DNA of 37,910 nucleotides from Bacteroidota bacterium (GCA_016234735.1 JACRAN010000050.1:1-37910), one strand, 5' to 3'. Shown: positions 8,124-16,650, numbered from the stretch's first letter. Notes: generated from the letters alone by a model not told the origin. Program-made: numbers and translations.

Positions 8124-8399
8124 TTCCACGACGGGCAGCACTTATCCCACCATCCAACACAGTTTCACCAATACAGTCTCAATGCCCAACTCATCGCCAC
8201 TGCCGAGGTCTGGCCAAATCAAAACCTTCGCCGACCTGGCAGCCTCGCAGTCATCGGGCAGCAACCTTCTCGCATGGGTGGAGGCGTACTACGCCCGTGC
8301 CGCTCGGCACGGGGCTGGAAGGGAAGGCAGCGGAGTTGGAGGCGAAGGCGTACGGGTTAAGGTGCCTCCCGGTACTATCGGTACCAGCCTGGTGTCCCC
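8124..8399 (+). other. Gene-poor stretch with an unrecognised open frame
   Basis: Between the MITE-like element and the ATP-grasp gene there is a plus-strand open frame from an ATG at 8182 that reads on into the 3' end of the opposite gene. The first part (IKTFADLAAS then LLAWVEAYYARA) has protein-like composition. The later part is Gly/Arg/Val-rich and looks like non-coding GC-rich sequence. It may be the 5' relic of a gene cut off by a rearrangement. I do not recognise a family. Confidence 0.3.
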
Positions 8400-9584
8400 T
8401 CACCCCGGCATCTGCGCATGAAAATCCGCACGTATGCGCCGGGCGTAATCATCCAGCAAGGCCAGTACCCGCTCCCGACTGTCGGACACGACGATGAAGC
8501 CGAGGTGGTGAACTTTGTCGAGCCGCCAGACGATTTCCGGGTCGTTGAAGACCGAGGTGTCGGGGTGGCGGTGGCGGCTGAGGGAGTTGATGATGCCACC
8601 GTAGCGTTGCTTCGTCGGTGGGAGTTGGTAGTCGGTGCCATGCGCCACGGCGGATTCGAGCCTGGCCCATTCGCCCCAGAGGTTGATGCCGGTGGCGGCG
8701 TGTACCATCTCGGCGATGTGCGCCCCGCCGACGCGGGAGGCGGTTTCGAGGAAGTAAAACCGGCCGTCCTCCGCTGATTTGATGAACTCGGTGTGCGAGG
8801 CGCTGTACCGCATTCCGAAGGCTTTCATCACCTCGGCGTTGGCTTTCACGAGCGCCTTTTCGTCCGTGCCGCCGTGCCCGCAGATGACGGAGCGAAAAAT
8901 GCCGCCACCGTGCGCCACGTCCCACGGAGTGCTGAGGTACTGTGCCACGCTGGTGAACACTTGTTTTTCATCGACGGTGAGGGTATCGACGTGGTAGATG
9001 TCGCCGGGGCGGAACTGCTCGGCGAGACAGAGATGCCGTTTTTCGCCCAGTTCAAACAACACCTGCCAAAGTTCGTCGGCGGAGTTGACTTTTCGGATGC
9101 CTTTCGCCGCTGCCTCGAACCGGGGCTTCACCATGTACGGCGGTTGGGTGCGTTCGGTAAATTGGCGGATTTCTTCGTCGTTGAAAAGCGCCGTGAAGGC
9201 AGGTGCCCGGATACCGGCTTCGGCGGCTTTCAGGCGCATGGCCAGCTTGTCCCGGAAGTGGCGGACGGTGGTTTGGCCCATGCCGGGTACCCGGAAGTGT
9301 TCCCTCAGTTCGGCAGCTTCCTCCACGTCGAAGTCGTCGAGCGCCACGATGCGGTCCACCTTGTGGGAGCGCATGAAGTAGGCCAGCCCGGCGATGAAGT
9401 GCCCCATGTTCCAGGTTCCATGTTCCACTTCCTCCATGAAAAAAATGTCGTCGATGACATCCCGGGGCCAGGGTTCGTGCTCCGTGTCTTTGGCGGTCAC
9501 GAGGAACACCCGGTTGCCCTCCGCCTTGCAAAAGCGCAGGAAATCTATGCCTTTGAACTCACAGGAAATGCAGAGGAAAGTCAT
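8400..9584 (-). CDS. ATP-grasp domain protein (carboxylate-amine ligase type)
   Basis: This 394-residue protein has the ATP-grasp layout. There is an N-terminal Rossmann-like part ending near RIVALDDFDVE. The central ATP-binding region contains PYMVKPRFEAAAKGI (phosphate-binding lysines) and LAEQFRPGDIYHVDTL. The metal-binding segment near YFLETASRVGGAHIAEM has the Glu/Arg residues typical of the fold. Such enzymes activate a carboxylate with ATP and join it to an amine or thiol; the substrate here is unknown. It lies 82 bp downstream of glgC on the same strand, separated by a long hairpin. A heptamer repeat falls within the coding region at 9404-9430. Confidence 0.8.
   Translation of the reverse strand: MTFLCISCEFKGIDFLRFCKAEGNRVFLVTAKDTEHEPWPRDVIDDIFFMEEVEHGTWNMGHFIAGLAYFMRSHKVDRIVALDDFDVEEAAELREHFRVPGMGQTTVRHFRDKLAMRLKAAEAGIRAPAFTALFNDEEIRQFTERTQPPYMVKPRFEAAAKGIRKVNSADELWQVLFELGEKRHLCLAEQFRPGDIYHVDTLTVDEKQVFTSVAQYLSTPWDVAHGGGIFRSVICGHGGTDEKALVKANAEVMKAFGMRYSASHTEFIKSAEDGRFYFLETASRVGGAHIAEMVHAATGINLWGEWARLESAVAHGTDYQLPPTKQRYGGIINSLSRHRHPDTSVFNDPEIVWRLDKVHHLGFIVVSDSRERVLALLDDYARRIRADFHAQMPG
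9404..9430 (-). repeat. Heptamer repeat TGGAACA inside the ATP-grasp gene
   Basis: On the minus strand the units TGGAACA, TGGAACC, TGGAACA and TGG follow head to tail, encoding VEHGTWNMGHF in a probable surface loop near residue 55. The period is 7, so the three units encode different residues in each frame. It may be a remnant of a repeat insertion that kept the frame. Confidence 0.55.
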
Positions 9585-9589
9585 GTTCT

Positions 9590-9664
9590 AACGGTTGACG
9601 GTGGACGGTTGACGACAGACGGTGAGGGTTGTCGTCCACCGTCTGTCGTCCACCGTCCACCGTT
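9590..9664. repeat. Long heptamer-based inverted repeat between glgC and the ATP-grasp gene
   Basis: The arms 9598-9624 and 9637-9663 are complementary over 27 nt with a single mismatch, leaving a 12-nt loop. The arms are themselves built from period-7 units (ACGGTTG, ACGGTGG, ACGGTTG, ACGACAG and their complements). There is no T-run, so it is not a standard intrinsic terminator, but it could attenuate read-through or stabilise the 3' end of the glgC mRNA. Confidence 0.85.
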
Positions 9665-9666
9665 GT

Positions 9667-10941
9667 TCACGCACCGATGTGGCTGCCGCTCGGGATGACG
9701 GCATCTTTTTTCAAGACCACGATACCGTCCACGATGACGTAGGTGTCGGTTTCCTGGTCCGCCAATTTGCCGGGGTTGCCCCGGATGATGACGTTGTCGC
9801 CGATGCGGACGTTTTTATCGATAATGGTGTACTCAATGATACAATGTTCACCAATTCCCATGGGGATTTCATCCCTTTCAATCAACTCTTCGAGCCGCTG
9901 GAAGTAGTCGTTGCCCATGATGATGCAGTGAGAAATGACCGAGTACGGCCCGATGCGGGAGCGGATGCCGATGACGGAACGCTCGATGCGCTCTGCATGC
10001 ACGATGCAGCCCTCGGCCACCAGCACATGGCGGAACACGGTGCCGAAGAACTTGCTCGGCGGCAGCATCCGGGCACGGGTGTAAATCATGCGCTTGTTGT
10101 CGTGGAGGTTGAACTCCGGTATGTCGTCCGCCAGGGCAATGTTTGCTTCAAAAAACGAGGGGATGTTCCCGATGTCTGTCCAGTAGCCGTTGTACTCGTA
10201 GCTGGCCACTTTGTAGTCTTCGGAGATGGCGGCGGGGATAATTTCCTTGCCGAAATCCACCGCTTCGGGGTGTGATTTGAACAGCTTTTTGAGGGCATGT
10301 TTGGAGAAAATGTAAATGCCCATCGAAGCGAGGTAAACCTTGCCGCTGTGCTTGTTGGCCTCCGACACTTCGCTGCTCCACTGTGGCAGTTCGTCGTCGG
10401 AAGGTTTTTCCACGAAAGCGTTAATCGTCCCTTTTTCGTTCACCTTCATGATGCCGAAGGAGGTCGCTTCTTTGGCCACCACCGGGATGGTGGCGATAGT
10501 CAGATCAGCCTCCATATCCACGTGCTCGCGGGCCATTTTCTCGAAATCCATTTGGTACAACTGGTCGCCGGAGAGGACGAGGATGTAGTCGTAGTCCTGG
10601 TTGATGAGGTGGCGCATGGACTGGCGCACGGCATCGGCGGTGCCCTGGAACCACTTGTCGCTGCCCCGCCGCTGCTCGGCGGCCAGGATGTCCACGAAGC
10701 CGGGGGCGAAATGGTCGAAGTGGTAGGTGTTTTTGATGTGCTGGTTGAGCGAAGCGGAGTTGAACTGGGTGAGCACGAACATCCGCCGCACACCGGAGTT
10801 CAGGCAGTTGGAAATCGGGATGTCGATCAGGCGGTACTTGCCCCCGATGGGTACAGCGGGCTTGGAGCGTTGCTCGGTCAGTGGGTAGAGCCTGGAGCCT
10901 ACGCCGCCGCCCAGGATGAGGCTGATCATTTTGATTACCAT
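9667..10941 (-). CDS. glgC: Glucose-1-phosphate adenylyltransferase
   Basis: This 424-residue enzyme makes ADP-glucose from glucose 1-phosphate and ATP, the committed step of bacterial glycogen synthesis. The N-terminus shows LILGGGVGSRLYPLT, then RSKPAVPIGGKYRLIDIPIS and NCLNSG, the catalytic and effector-binding signature of the family. LSGDQLYQMD carries the metal-binding aspartate and YWTDIGNIPSFFEAN the sugar-binding part. The C-terminus is a beta-helix rich in hexapeptide-like repeats. I place the start at the ATG at 10941 (MVIKMISLILGGG); ATG 10929 is also possible, and the 22 upstream residues of the open frame look non-homologous. Length matches the family. No other glycogen gene is seen in the window. 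Confidence 0.93.
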   Translation of the reverse strand: MVIKMISLILGGGVGSRLYPLTEQRSKPAVPIGGKYRLIDIPISNCLNSGVRRMFVLTQFNSASLNQHIKNTYHFDHFAPGFVDILAAEQRRGSDKWFQGTADAVRQSMRHLINQDYDYILVLSGDQLYQMDFEKMAREHVDMEADLTIATIPVVAKEATSFGIMKVNEKGTINAFVEKPSDDELPQWSSEVSEANKHSGKVYLASMGIYIFSKHALKKLFKSHPEAVDFGKEIIPAAISEDYKVASYEYNGYWTDIGNIPSFFEANIALADDIPEFNLHDNKRMIYTRARMLPPSKFFGTVFRHVLVAEGCIVHAERIERSVIGIRSRIGPYSVISHCIIMGNDYFQRLEELIERDEIPMGIGEHCIIEYTIIDKNVRIGDNVIIRGNPGKLADQETDTYVIVDGIVVLKKDAVIPSGSHIGA

Positions 10942-11180
10942 TTGTCTTGATTTTTTTTGGCCCACGAATCCGTTCCGGGGGCGTTTCTCATTGAATATCA
11001 GTTTCACCGGAGGCTAAAACAACAGCCTGCCAACTCGGTTGGAAAAGTAAGGCGAATATTTTAAAACGGCGTAACGCATCAATCCCATTGATGTAAAATT
11101 TTCTTTCTGCCGTTTTTTTTTCAGACATTACTTCTTCAATTCCAAATTTTATACTTTCAACCCAAAACCAGACCTGCCCA

Positions 11181-11401
11181 ATGGATGCTGCTGACGAAAT
11201 CCGAAATTTGATAGTGGAAGGACAACTGGGGGACAGCCTCCGGGATGCGGCGCTGTACGCGGAGTGCCTTCAGCACCAGGCAGGCTGAACGAAACCAACC
11301 GGGATTTCCGCCTGAGCATCATCGGCATGGAGACGGTGGAAATGGCACGGGCACGGGTCCGGCTCACGCTGGTGGACGTGGTGCTGAAACGGGTCGTGTA
11401 A
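11181..11401 (+). pseudogene. Broken effector-associated-domain (EAD11-like) protein
   Basis: From ATG 11181 the frame reads MDAADEIRNLIVEGQLGDSL and stops at 11286-11288. Shifting frame at about 11282 restores a continuation, RLNETNRDFRLSIIGMETVE, through LVDVVLKRVV to a stop at 11399-11401. The pattern (I-x-x-L-I-x-x-G at the N-end, then R-D-x-R-L-x-I-I, then an R-x-R-L-T-L end) resembles effector-associated domain 11, a small helical adaptor in bacterial conflict systems. The family call is from memory of the pattern. The frame break and the short middle suggest a decayed gene. No effector domain remains next to it. Confidence 0.45.
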
Positions 11402-11503
11402 CTGAGCGCTGGTGGAATGGCAATGCGCCCAGTACCCCGCCGGGCGGGCGGGCCTTCTCGCCTGCCAGGACGGGACAACTCGCCGGAAAAAGATGTCATC
11501 ACC

Positions 11504-13738
11504 TCAACCCCCAACTTTCCGCATCCGAAAATCCAGCGTCCCGAACCCGCCCCCTTCAAAATGCTCCACTTCGAGGTGGTGTTGGCCGCCGAGCTTCACC
11601 TCCACCTCGTCCGTCGCCGGTTCGTGGATGTCCCAGTGGTCGATGAGGGGTTTCCCGTCCAAGAAAAGTTTGGCCCCGTCGTCGCTGGTGAGCGAGAGGC
11701 GGTAGGTGCCGGGGGCGATGTCGAACACCGCCTCTGCGAACGTGGCGAAATTGTCCTCCGCCACTCCCTCGGCGGGGCTGCCCCACCAGGCGAAGTAGAG
11801 TTCGTCGGGCTTCGCCGAACGTTGGGGCGGCTTGTTTTTCAGGTTTTTGAACACTTCGTAATGCGTGAGCGGGTTGGCGGCCTCGTCGTAGTTGTACCAC
11901 CGCACCTGCCAGTCCAACTTTTTTTCAAAACGCTCGAACCGGAAGGGGAACGGCTTGCCTTTTTTGTTGAAATGGCCGAACCGGTCGGTGAACGCCTCGC
12001 CGATGAACTCGAAGTTGAGCGACAGCGCCTCCGCCCCCGCACTTTTGGTCGCCACCAGCGTGACCGGGAACGAGCCGGTCTGCTGGTTGAGGCTGGCCCA
12101 GCCCCCGCCGTCCACGATTTTCCAGTTGCCTTCGGGCGGCCCGACGAGCAGGAATGTGTACTGGTCGCCCTCGATGGTGCGCAGCCAGACGGACGGCGAG
12201 CGGAAATCGCAGGGTCCCCACTCGTCCACGAGGATGTACTGACGGCCACGGAGATGGTTGGCGGGCAGCGAGGCGTTCATGCCGTCAGGGAGTTTTTCGA
12301 CTTTTTGCCGTTGAATTTCCCCGATGGGGAAATGTGGCTCCGACAGCTTCTGGACGATGGGGTTCATGTTTTTGAAACCCTCCGCATCGTGCCAGCCCCG
12401 GTCGCCTTCCACTTCGTTTTTCACAAAATAAAACGCCTCGTTGGGTTGCTCCGCCACCAGCAGTTTTTCAAAACCGGCGAACTGGTTGTCGTCGTTGATG
12501 GCCACTTTTTTCGAAGCGCTGATTTTCAGCGGGTTGCGCACGCCCTCGAACCGGTTGTGGCCAATCTGGTAGTCCCGGCTGGCCACGTCCCGGTTTTTGG
12601 CGTAGCCCCAGTCAGTGGGTTGGCTCGCCCGCGCCCAAAGCTGCACCCCGACGCTATCGTTCACGAACTTGTTGCCCACGATGGCATTCTCCTGCCCGTG
12701 TTCAATGGCGATGCCCGTGCGGCAGCCTTCCATCTGGTTGCCCAAAATCAACGAGCCGTAGCTGTACCCGCCCCAGATGCCGTAGGTGCAGTCGTCGATG
12801 CGGTTGTCCACTATTTTGTTGCGGCTGAACGTGACCTCCACGCCGTTCGTCGGGGCGTGGGAAAAATCGTTGCGGTAGAGCAGGTTGTCGTTGCAGCCAC
12901 CCTTGCCCGTGTCCATCGTCGTCTGGCCCGCCCACAGGAAAAAACCGTCGCCGGAGTGCGTCGCCGAGTTGTAGGCGAAGGTGTTTTCACTGCTCTGCTC
13001 GTACACGAGGATGCCCGCAGAGTCCTGCCCCCGTTGGTAAAAACCATGCGAGTAGCCCCGCACGTTCCAGTCCAACTTGTTGTGCATCAGGCGGTTGCGG
13101 CTGCTCCGGTACATGCCCACGCCGAGGCCGGAGTTGAAGTGGAGGCTGTTGTTGTAAAAAAGCCCGTCGTTGCAGCCGGAGAGCAGCAGGCCGTTCATGC
13201 CCTGCGTGACGGTGCAGCCCTGCACGAGTGCGTGTTGGCAGTTTTTGAGGTACATGCCCGCCCCGTAGCGCACCCACTCGTCCTTGTCGTTTTGGTGGAA
13301 ACTGAGCCAGTCGCTGAAGTCCTCCCGCTCCCGGATGCTGCGCAGGCGGGGCCGCCAATTGTAACTAAAGTCGCAGTCGAGCAGGCGCAGGCTGTCCACT
13401 CCCTCGGCCAGCACCCCCACTTTGAAGCCCCGCACCACGGCGTTTTTGAGCGTGATGTTTTTTCCTTTGATGAAAATGCCGGTGCCGGTGAACTGGTCGG
13501 GCCAATCTTTTTGCCCGCCACCGTCGAGCACCGCACCGTTGAAATCGACCGTGATGTTTTCGCCTTCGATGGTGAGGGTCGGGCGCAGGCTGTCCGCCGC
13601 GTTGAAGCGGAAGGTGTCGCGGCTGACGGTGATGGATTCCCGGATGGTCATGCCTGCGGTGAGGGGCAGTTCCCGCTGGCTTTTGCAGGCAAAAATGGCC
13701 AACGTGCCGAGGGCGGAGAAGAGGAGGAGTTTTTTCAT
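11504..13738 (-). CDS. Right-handed beta-helix lipoprotein with C-terminal PA14 domain
   Basis: This is a 744-residue protein. The N-terminus is a lipoprotein signal: MKKLLLFSALGTLAIFAC, with Cys18 as the lipidation site, so it should be anchored in the cell envelope. A long run of N-rich repeats (for example NALVQGC, NGLLLSG, NNSLHFNSGLGV, ENTFAYNSATHSGDG) forms a NosD/pectate-lyase-like parallel beta-helix, usual for carbohydrate binding or cleavage. The C-terminal part has LSLTSDDGAKLFLDG and DHWDIHEP, a PA14-like carbohydrate-binding module. The start is set at 13738 because the upstream 20 residues precede the lipobox. The enzyme reaction cannot be named. A longer opposite-strand open frame is judged a shadow. 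Confidence 0.85.
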   Translation of the reverse strand: MKKLLLFSALGTLAIFACKSQRELPLTAGMTIRESITVSRDTFRFNAADSLRPTLTIEGENITVDFNGAVLDGGGQKDWPDQFTGTGIFIKGKNITLKNAVVRGFKVGVLAEGVDSLRLLDCDFSYNWRPRLRSIREREDFSDWLSFHQNDKDEWVRYGAGMYLKNCQHALVQGCTVTQGMNGLLLSGCNDGLFYNNSLHFNSGLGVGMYRSSRNRLMHNKLDWNVRGYSHGFYQRGQDSAGILVYEQSSENTFAYNSATHSGDGFFLWAGQTTMDTGKGGCNDNLLYRNDFSHAPTNGVEVTFSRNKIVDNRIDDCTYGIWGGYSYGSLILGNQMEGCRTGIAIEHGQENAIVGNKFVNDSVGVQLWARASQPTDWGYAKNRDVASRDYQIGHNRFEGVRNPLKISASKKVAINDDNQFAGFEKLLVAEQPNEAFYFVKNEVEGDRGWHDAEGFKNMNPIVQKLSEPHFPIGEIQRQKVEKLPDGMNASLPANHLRGRQYILVDEWGPCDFRSPSVWLRTIEGDQYTFLLVGPPEGNWKIVDGGGWASLNQQTGSFPVTLVATKSAGAEALSLNFEFIGEAFTDRFGHFNKKGKPFPFRFERFEKKLDWQVRWYNYDEAANPLTHYEVFKNLKNKPPQRSAKPDELYFAWWGSPAEGVAEDNFATFAEAVFDIAPGTYRLSLTSDDGAKLFLDGKPLIDHWDIHEPATDEVEVKLGGQHHLEVEHFEGGGFGTLDFRMRKVGG

Positions 13739-13872
13739 GGTAAAATATTTTGGAGCGGGAAGGTAGGGAAAATGCGCAACTTGGGAACACGTCACCATTC
13801 TGAAAAATAGTTGGGTTTCCAGGGATTTCCCGTTTTTTTGTGGCCGTATTTTTCAAAAATGCTTGTAGCAAC

Positions 13873-14688
13873 ATGCCGAAACAAATCACCAGCCCGCAAA
13901 ACCCGCTCATCAAAAACATCGCCCTGCTCGGTGCCAAGGCACGGGAACGGAAGGAACGGGGCCTGTTCGTGGCCGAGGGCCTGCGGGAAGTGGAACTGGC
14001 GCTGCGCAGCGGTTTTGAAGCGGCGGCGGTGCTGTTCGACGAGTCGGTGACGCCGTTTCCAGTCGTCGAAAACCTGCTGAAAAACGCTGCCCACCCAGCG
14101 GCGGAGGTCATCGGCGTGAACACTCCTGTTTTTGAAAAAATCGCCTACCGCTCCGGTGTGCCCAACGTGGTGGCCGTTTTCAGAATGAAAAACACGACGC
14201 TTGCCGAGCTGCGGTTGTCCGAAATCCCGTTGCTCCTCGTCATGGAAAGCGTCGAAAAACCGGGCAACCTCGGTGCCATGCTCCGCACCGCCGATGCGGC
14301 CGGGACGGATGCCGTGCTCGTCTGCGACCCGCACACCGACGTGTTCAACCCGAACGCCATCCGGGCGAGCCTCGGGGCGATTTTCACGGTGCCGGTGGTG
14401 GCCGTTTCGTCCGGCGAGGCGGTCGGTTTTTTGAAAAAAAACGGCATCCGAATCTTCGCCACCTGGCTGGAAGCGACCACGCCGCTCTACGCCTGCGACC
14501 TGCGGCAGCCGCTGGCGTTCGTGCTGGGGGCCGAGGCGACGGGCATCTCCAGGTTCTGGGTGGAGCAGGCCGACGAGCACATCATCATCCCGATGGCAGG
14601 GCAGGTGGACTCGCTGAACGTGTCGGCCTCGGCGGCCATCGTGCTGTTCGAGGCGGTGCGACAGAGAGGGATGAGGGATGAGGGATGA
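13873..14688 (+). CDS. TrmH/SpoU-family RNA 2'-O-methyltransferase
   Basis: This 271-residue SPOUT-fold methyltransferase probably methylates the 2'-OH of a nucleotide in rRNA or tRNA using S-adenosylmethionine. The three family motifs are clear: NLGAMLRTADAAG with the catalytic Arg, the middle segment RASLGAIFTVPVV, and LNVSASAAIVLFEAVRQRG at the C-terminus, which forms the trefoil knot. The N-terminal ~95 residues are the substrate-binding domain (KERGLFVAEGLREVELAL). The start is ATG 13873 (MPKQITSPQNPLIK). The last codons run into a heptamer array that supplies the stop codon. Target RNA unknown. Confidence 0.9.
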   Translation: MPKQITSPQNPLIKNIALLGAKARERKERGLFVAEGLREVELALRSGFEAAAVLFDESVTPFPVVENLLKNAAHPAAEVIGVNTPVFEKIAYRSGVPNVVAVFRMKNTTLAELRLSEIPLLLVMESVEKPGNLGAMLRTADAAGTDAVLVCDPHTDVFNPNAIRASLGAIFTVPVVAVSSGEAVGFLKKNGIRIFATWLEATTPLYACDLRQPLAFVLGAEATGISRFWVEQADEHIIIPMAGQVDSLNVSASAAIVLFEAVRQRGMRDEG

Positions 14689-14701
14689 GGGATGAGGGAT
14701 G
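14667..14701. repeat. Heptamer array (AGGGATG)5 at the 3' end of the RNA methyltransferase gene
   Basis: Five exact AGGGATG units overlap the last codons (RGMRDEG) and the stop codon of the upstream gene. Copy-number change would alter the C-terminal residues. Confidence 0.9.
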
Positions 14702-14869
14702 TCACCGCTTGGAACCCCAAAAACCAAAACTGCCTTCATTTACTTCTACTGCCGTTTGCCAGTCATCTACGCAATTGAACGGCTGGCATATCTGCGTCTT
14801 GATTGCGGAGGAAACACCTCAAATTAGAGCCATAATTAACTTTTTTGTATTTCTTAGCGAATGAATGTA

Positions 14870-14908
14870 AATGGAGGACGCTGAAAGCAGCGCCCTCCAT
14901 TTTTTTTT
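14870..14908 (+). terminator. Intrinsic terminator
   Basis: The stem 14870-14883 pairs with 14888-14901 over 14 bp with one mismatch, around an AAAG loop, and is followed by a run of nine T residues. It is about 180 nt downstream of the RNA methyltransferase gene and 100 nt upstream of ribE. It most likely ends the transcript of the former, or of an unseen small RNA in 14702-14869; I see no gene in that stretch. Confidence 0.75.
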
Positions 14909-14975
14909 GAACTCCCTGTTTGCGACAAGTTTCATCGTATCTTGTTTCCAAAATCAGTTGCAATGCCCAGTTCCC

Positions 14976-15003
14976 GCCAACTGCCAACTGCCAACTGCCA
15001 ACT
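14976..15003. repeat. Heptamer array (GCCAACT)4 just upstream of ribE
   Basis: Four exact GCCAACT units end 7 bases before the ribE start codon. They fill the place where a ribosome binding site would be. Confidence 0.9.
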
Positions 15004-15010
15004 GCATCGC

Positions 15011-15628
15011 ATGTTCACCGGAATCATCGAAGCCTTCGGGCAAATCCAATCCATCCGCCGGGACGGAAGCAACGTCCATTTGACGGTGGCTTCGCCCATT
15101 TCACCTGAACTGAAAATCGACCAGAGCGTGGCGCACAGCGGCGTGTGCCTGACCGTGGTGGCCCTCGGCGAAGGTACGCACACCGTCACGGCCATCGACG
15201 AGACGTTGCAGCGCACCAACCTCGGAAGTTTGAGGCCGGGCGACTTCATCAACCTCGAGCGGGCCATGCGGGCCAACGACCGCCTCGACGGCCACCTCGT
15301 GCAGGGCCACGTGGATGCCACTGGCACCTGCACGGGGGTGGAGTCGCTCGACGGCAGTTGGGTGTTCCGTTTCGAGTATGTTTTTCAGCCGGAATATCTG
15401 CTGGTGGACAAAGGTTCGATTTGTATCAACGGCGTGAGCCTGACGGTGGTGAAACCGCAGCAGGTGGCAGGCGGAATGGCAGTTTTTTCAGTGGCCATCA
15501 TCCCGTACACCTTCGGGCATACGAATTTCAACAGCCTGAAAGCGGGCGATAAAGTCAACCTGGAATTTGATGTGATTGGCAAGTACGTGGCGAAGCACCT
15601 GGCATTTTATATGCCGGGCGGAGGGTAA
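15011..15628 (+). CDS. ribE: Riboflavin synthase, alpha subunit
   Basis: This 205-residue protein starts with the family signature MFTGIIEAFG. It is the trimeric enzyme that dismutates two 6,7-dimethyl-8-ribityllumazine molecules into riboflavin and a pyrimidine, the last step of riboflavin synthesis. Two lumazine-binding repeats are seen: the first has HSGVCLTVV near residue 45 and the second starts at GHLVQGHVDATG near residue 97 with INGVSLTVV near 140. Length fits the family. ATG 15011 is chosen over upstream in-frame starts because of the signature; the region directly before it is a heptamer repeat without a Shine-Dalgarno site. The 3' end overlaps the converging gene by 22 bp. Confidence 0.95.
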   Translation: MFTGIIEAFGQIQSIRRDGSNVHLTVASPISPELKIDQSVAHSGVCLTVVALGEGTHTVTAIDETLQRTNLGSLRPGDFINLERAMRANDRLDGHLVQGHVDATGTCTGVESLDGSWVFRFEYVFQPEYLLVDKGSICINGVSLTVVKPQQVAGGMAVFSVAIIPYTFGHTNFNSLKAGDKVNLEFDVIGKYVAKHLAFYMPGGG

Positions 15629-16650
15629 ACTTTCTCCATGCACTGCTTCGGCGGCGAGAGGAAAAAACTGACTACGCCCACCATGCTGCCGGAAGGTTTC
15701 AGGTCGTAAGTCAAGCGTTCGGGCAAGTCACGGGCAGTGGCGTTGGTCCTGAAAGCATAACCGACCTTGAACTGTAGCCAGGTCCAGCCGGTCAGTTGTT
15801 GGTAAAACGAGCCGACGAGGTCGAGCGAGGAACGGCTGAAATGGTAGGGCGCTTTTTCGGTCTGGTTGGTCACGAAGGGGTTGTTCACAGGCTCCTTCAC
15901 ATTGAGGGCGTAGTTCTGGCTGGATAGCTCGGTGCCGAACATGGCCAACTGGCGGTCATTGAAATTGTAGCGGATTTTTATGCTGGAAGGCAGTATCGCC
16001 TCCACGCCCCAGTGGTCGTTGAAAGTTTGATTGTAAAAACCGAACGGCACCACGGAAGTCCCCCTGTAGCCTTTGTTGAGCAAAATACCCGCACCATATT
16101 CCAGGTCGTCCCGTTTTTTCACGCCGAACACGCCGGCCAGTCGATAGACGGCATAGCGGTTGTCTAAGCTGATGAAAGTGCTGTAATCCCCCTGCCAGTT
16201 GGCGCTGAGGCGAAAACAAGTGTAGTATTTGTGGTTGATGGGATGTACGACGTAGGCGGCGATGCCGAGATTTTTCAGTTCGGCCTCGTTCAGGCGTTTG
16301 AAAAGTGGGTAGTTGTCAGGGTCGATGTCGAGGAAGTGGTAGCGCTCCAGCGTGTGCTCGAAACCGAGCATTGCTTTGAGTCCGGGTGTGTTCAGGATGG
16401 GGAGTTTCAGCCTTGTTTCAAAACGCTCATTTCGTTGCACCTTGGTGGGCTGCTCCGTGCCGGGCTGCAACATTTTATAGTCGGGATTGAAAGTGTAGGT
16501 AAACGAAGCGCCTTTGCCTGGTGCTTTATTGATGACCCCTGGTTGGCAAAGGAACGGATTAGGCTCCATCAAGGCATCGTTCATGTTGACCTGGGCGGTC
16601 AGCGCATTTGCCACTAATAGAAAACATGTACAAAAGAGTGTGTTTTTCAT
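15607..16650 (-). CDS. Outer-membrane beta-barrel-like protein (possibly DUF6268)
   Basis: This 347-residue exported protein has a signal peptide (MKNTLFCTCFLLVANALTAQ). The body alternates hydrophobic and polar residues and is rich in aromatic strand ends (for example YTCFRLSANW, VPFGFYNQTF, WTWLQFKVGYAF), typical of an outer-membrane beta-barrel. The overall pattern resembles the Bacteroidota family DUF6268, but that naming is from memory. Function unknown. Its end overlaps ribE by 22 bp in convergent orientation. A candidate -7 box lies about 118 bases upstream. Confidence 0.7.
   Translation of the reverse strand: MKNTLFCTCFLLVANALTAQVNMNDALMEPNPFLCQPGVINKAPGKGASFTYTFNPDYKMLQPGTEQPTKVQRNERFETRLKLPILNTPGLKAMLGFEHTLERYHFLDIDPDNYPLFKRLNEAELKNLGIAAYVVHPINHKYYTCFRLSANWQGDYSTFISLDNRYAVYRLAGVFGVKKRDDLEYGAGILLNKGYRGTSVVPFGFYNQTFNDHWGVEAILPSSIKIRYNFNDRQLAMFGTELSSQNYALNVKEPVNNPFVTNQTEKAPYHFSRSSLDLVGSFYQQLTGWTWLQFKVGYAFRTNATARDLPERLTYDLKPSGSMVGVVSFFLSPPKQCMEKVYPPPGI

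Noticed and set aside
6582-8400. Restriction endonuclease or Vsr partner of the methyltransferase
   Set aside because: None of the adjacent frames shows PD-(D/E)XK, HNH or Vsr motifs; the other operon genes are ATPase/kinase, receiver and caspase-like.
11417-13810. Plus-strand open frame of 797 codons, longer than the gene on the other strand
   Set aside because: It has no family motif and its residues mirror the codon pattern of the opposite gene, which has a lipoprotein signal, beta-helix repeats and a PA14 domain.
14763-14987. Minus-strand open frame of 74 codons overlapping the terminator hairpin
   Set aside because: It has no motif or start context, and the hairpin with T-run explains the sequence better.
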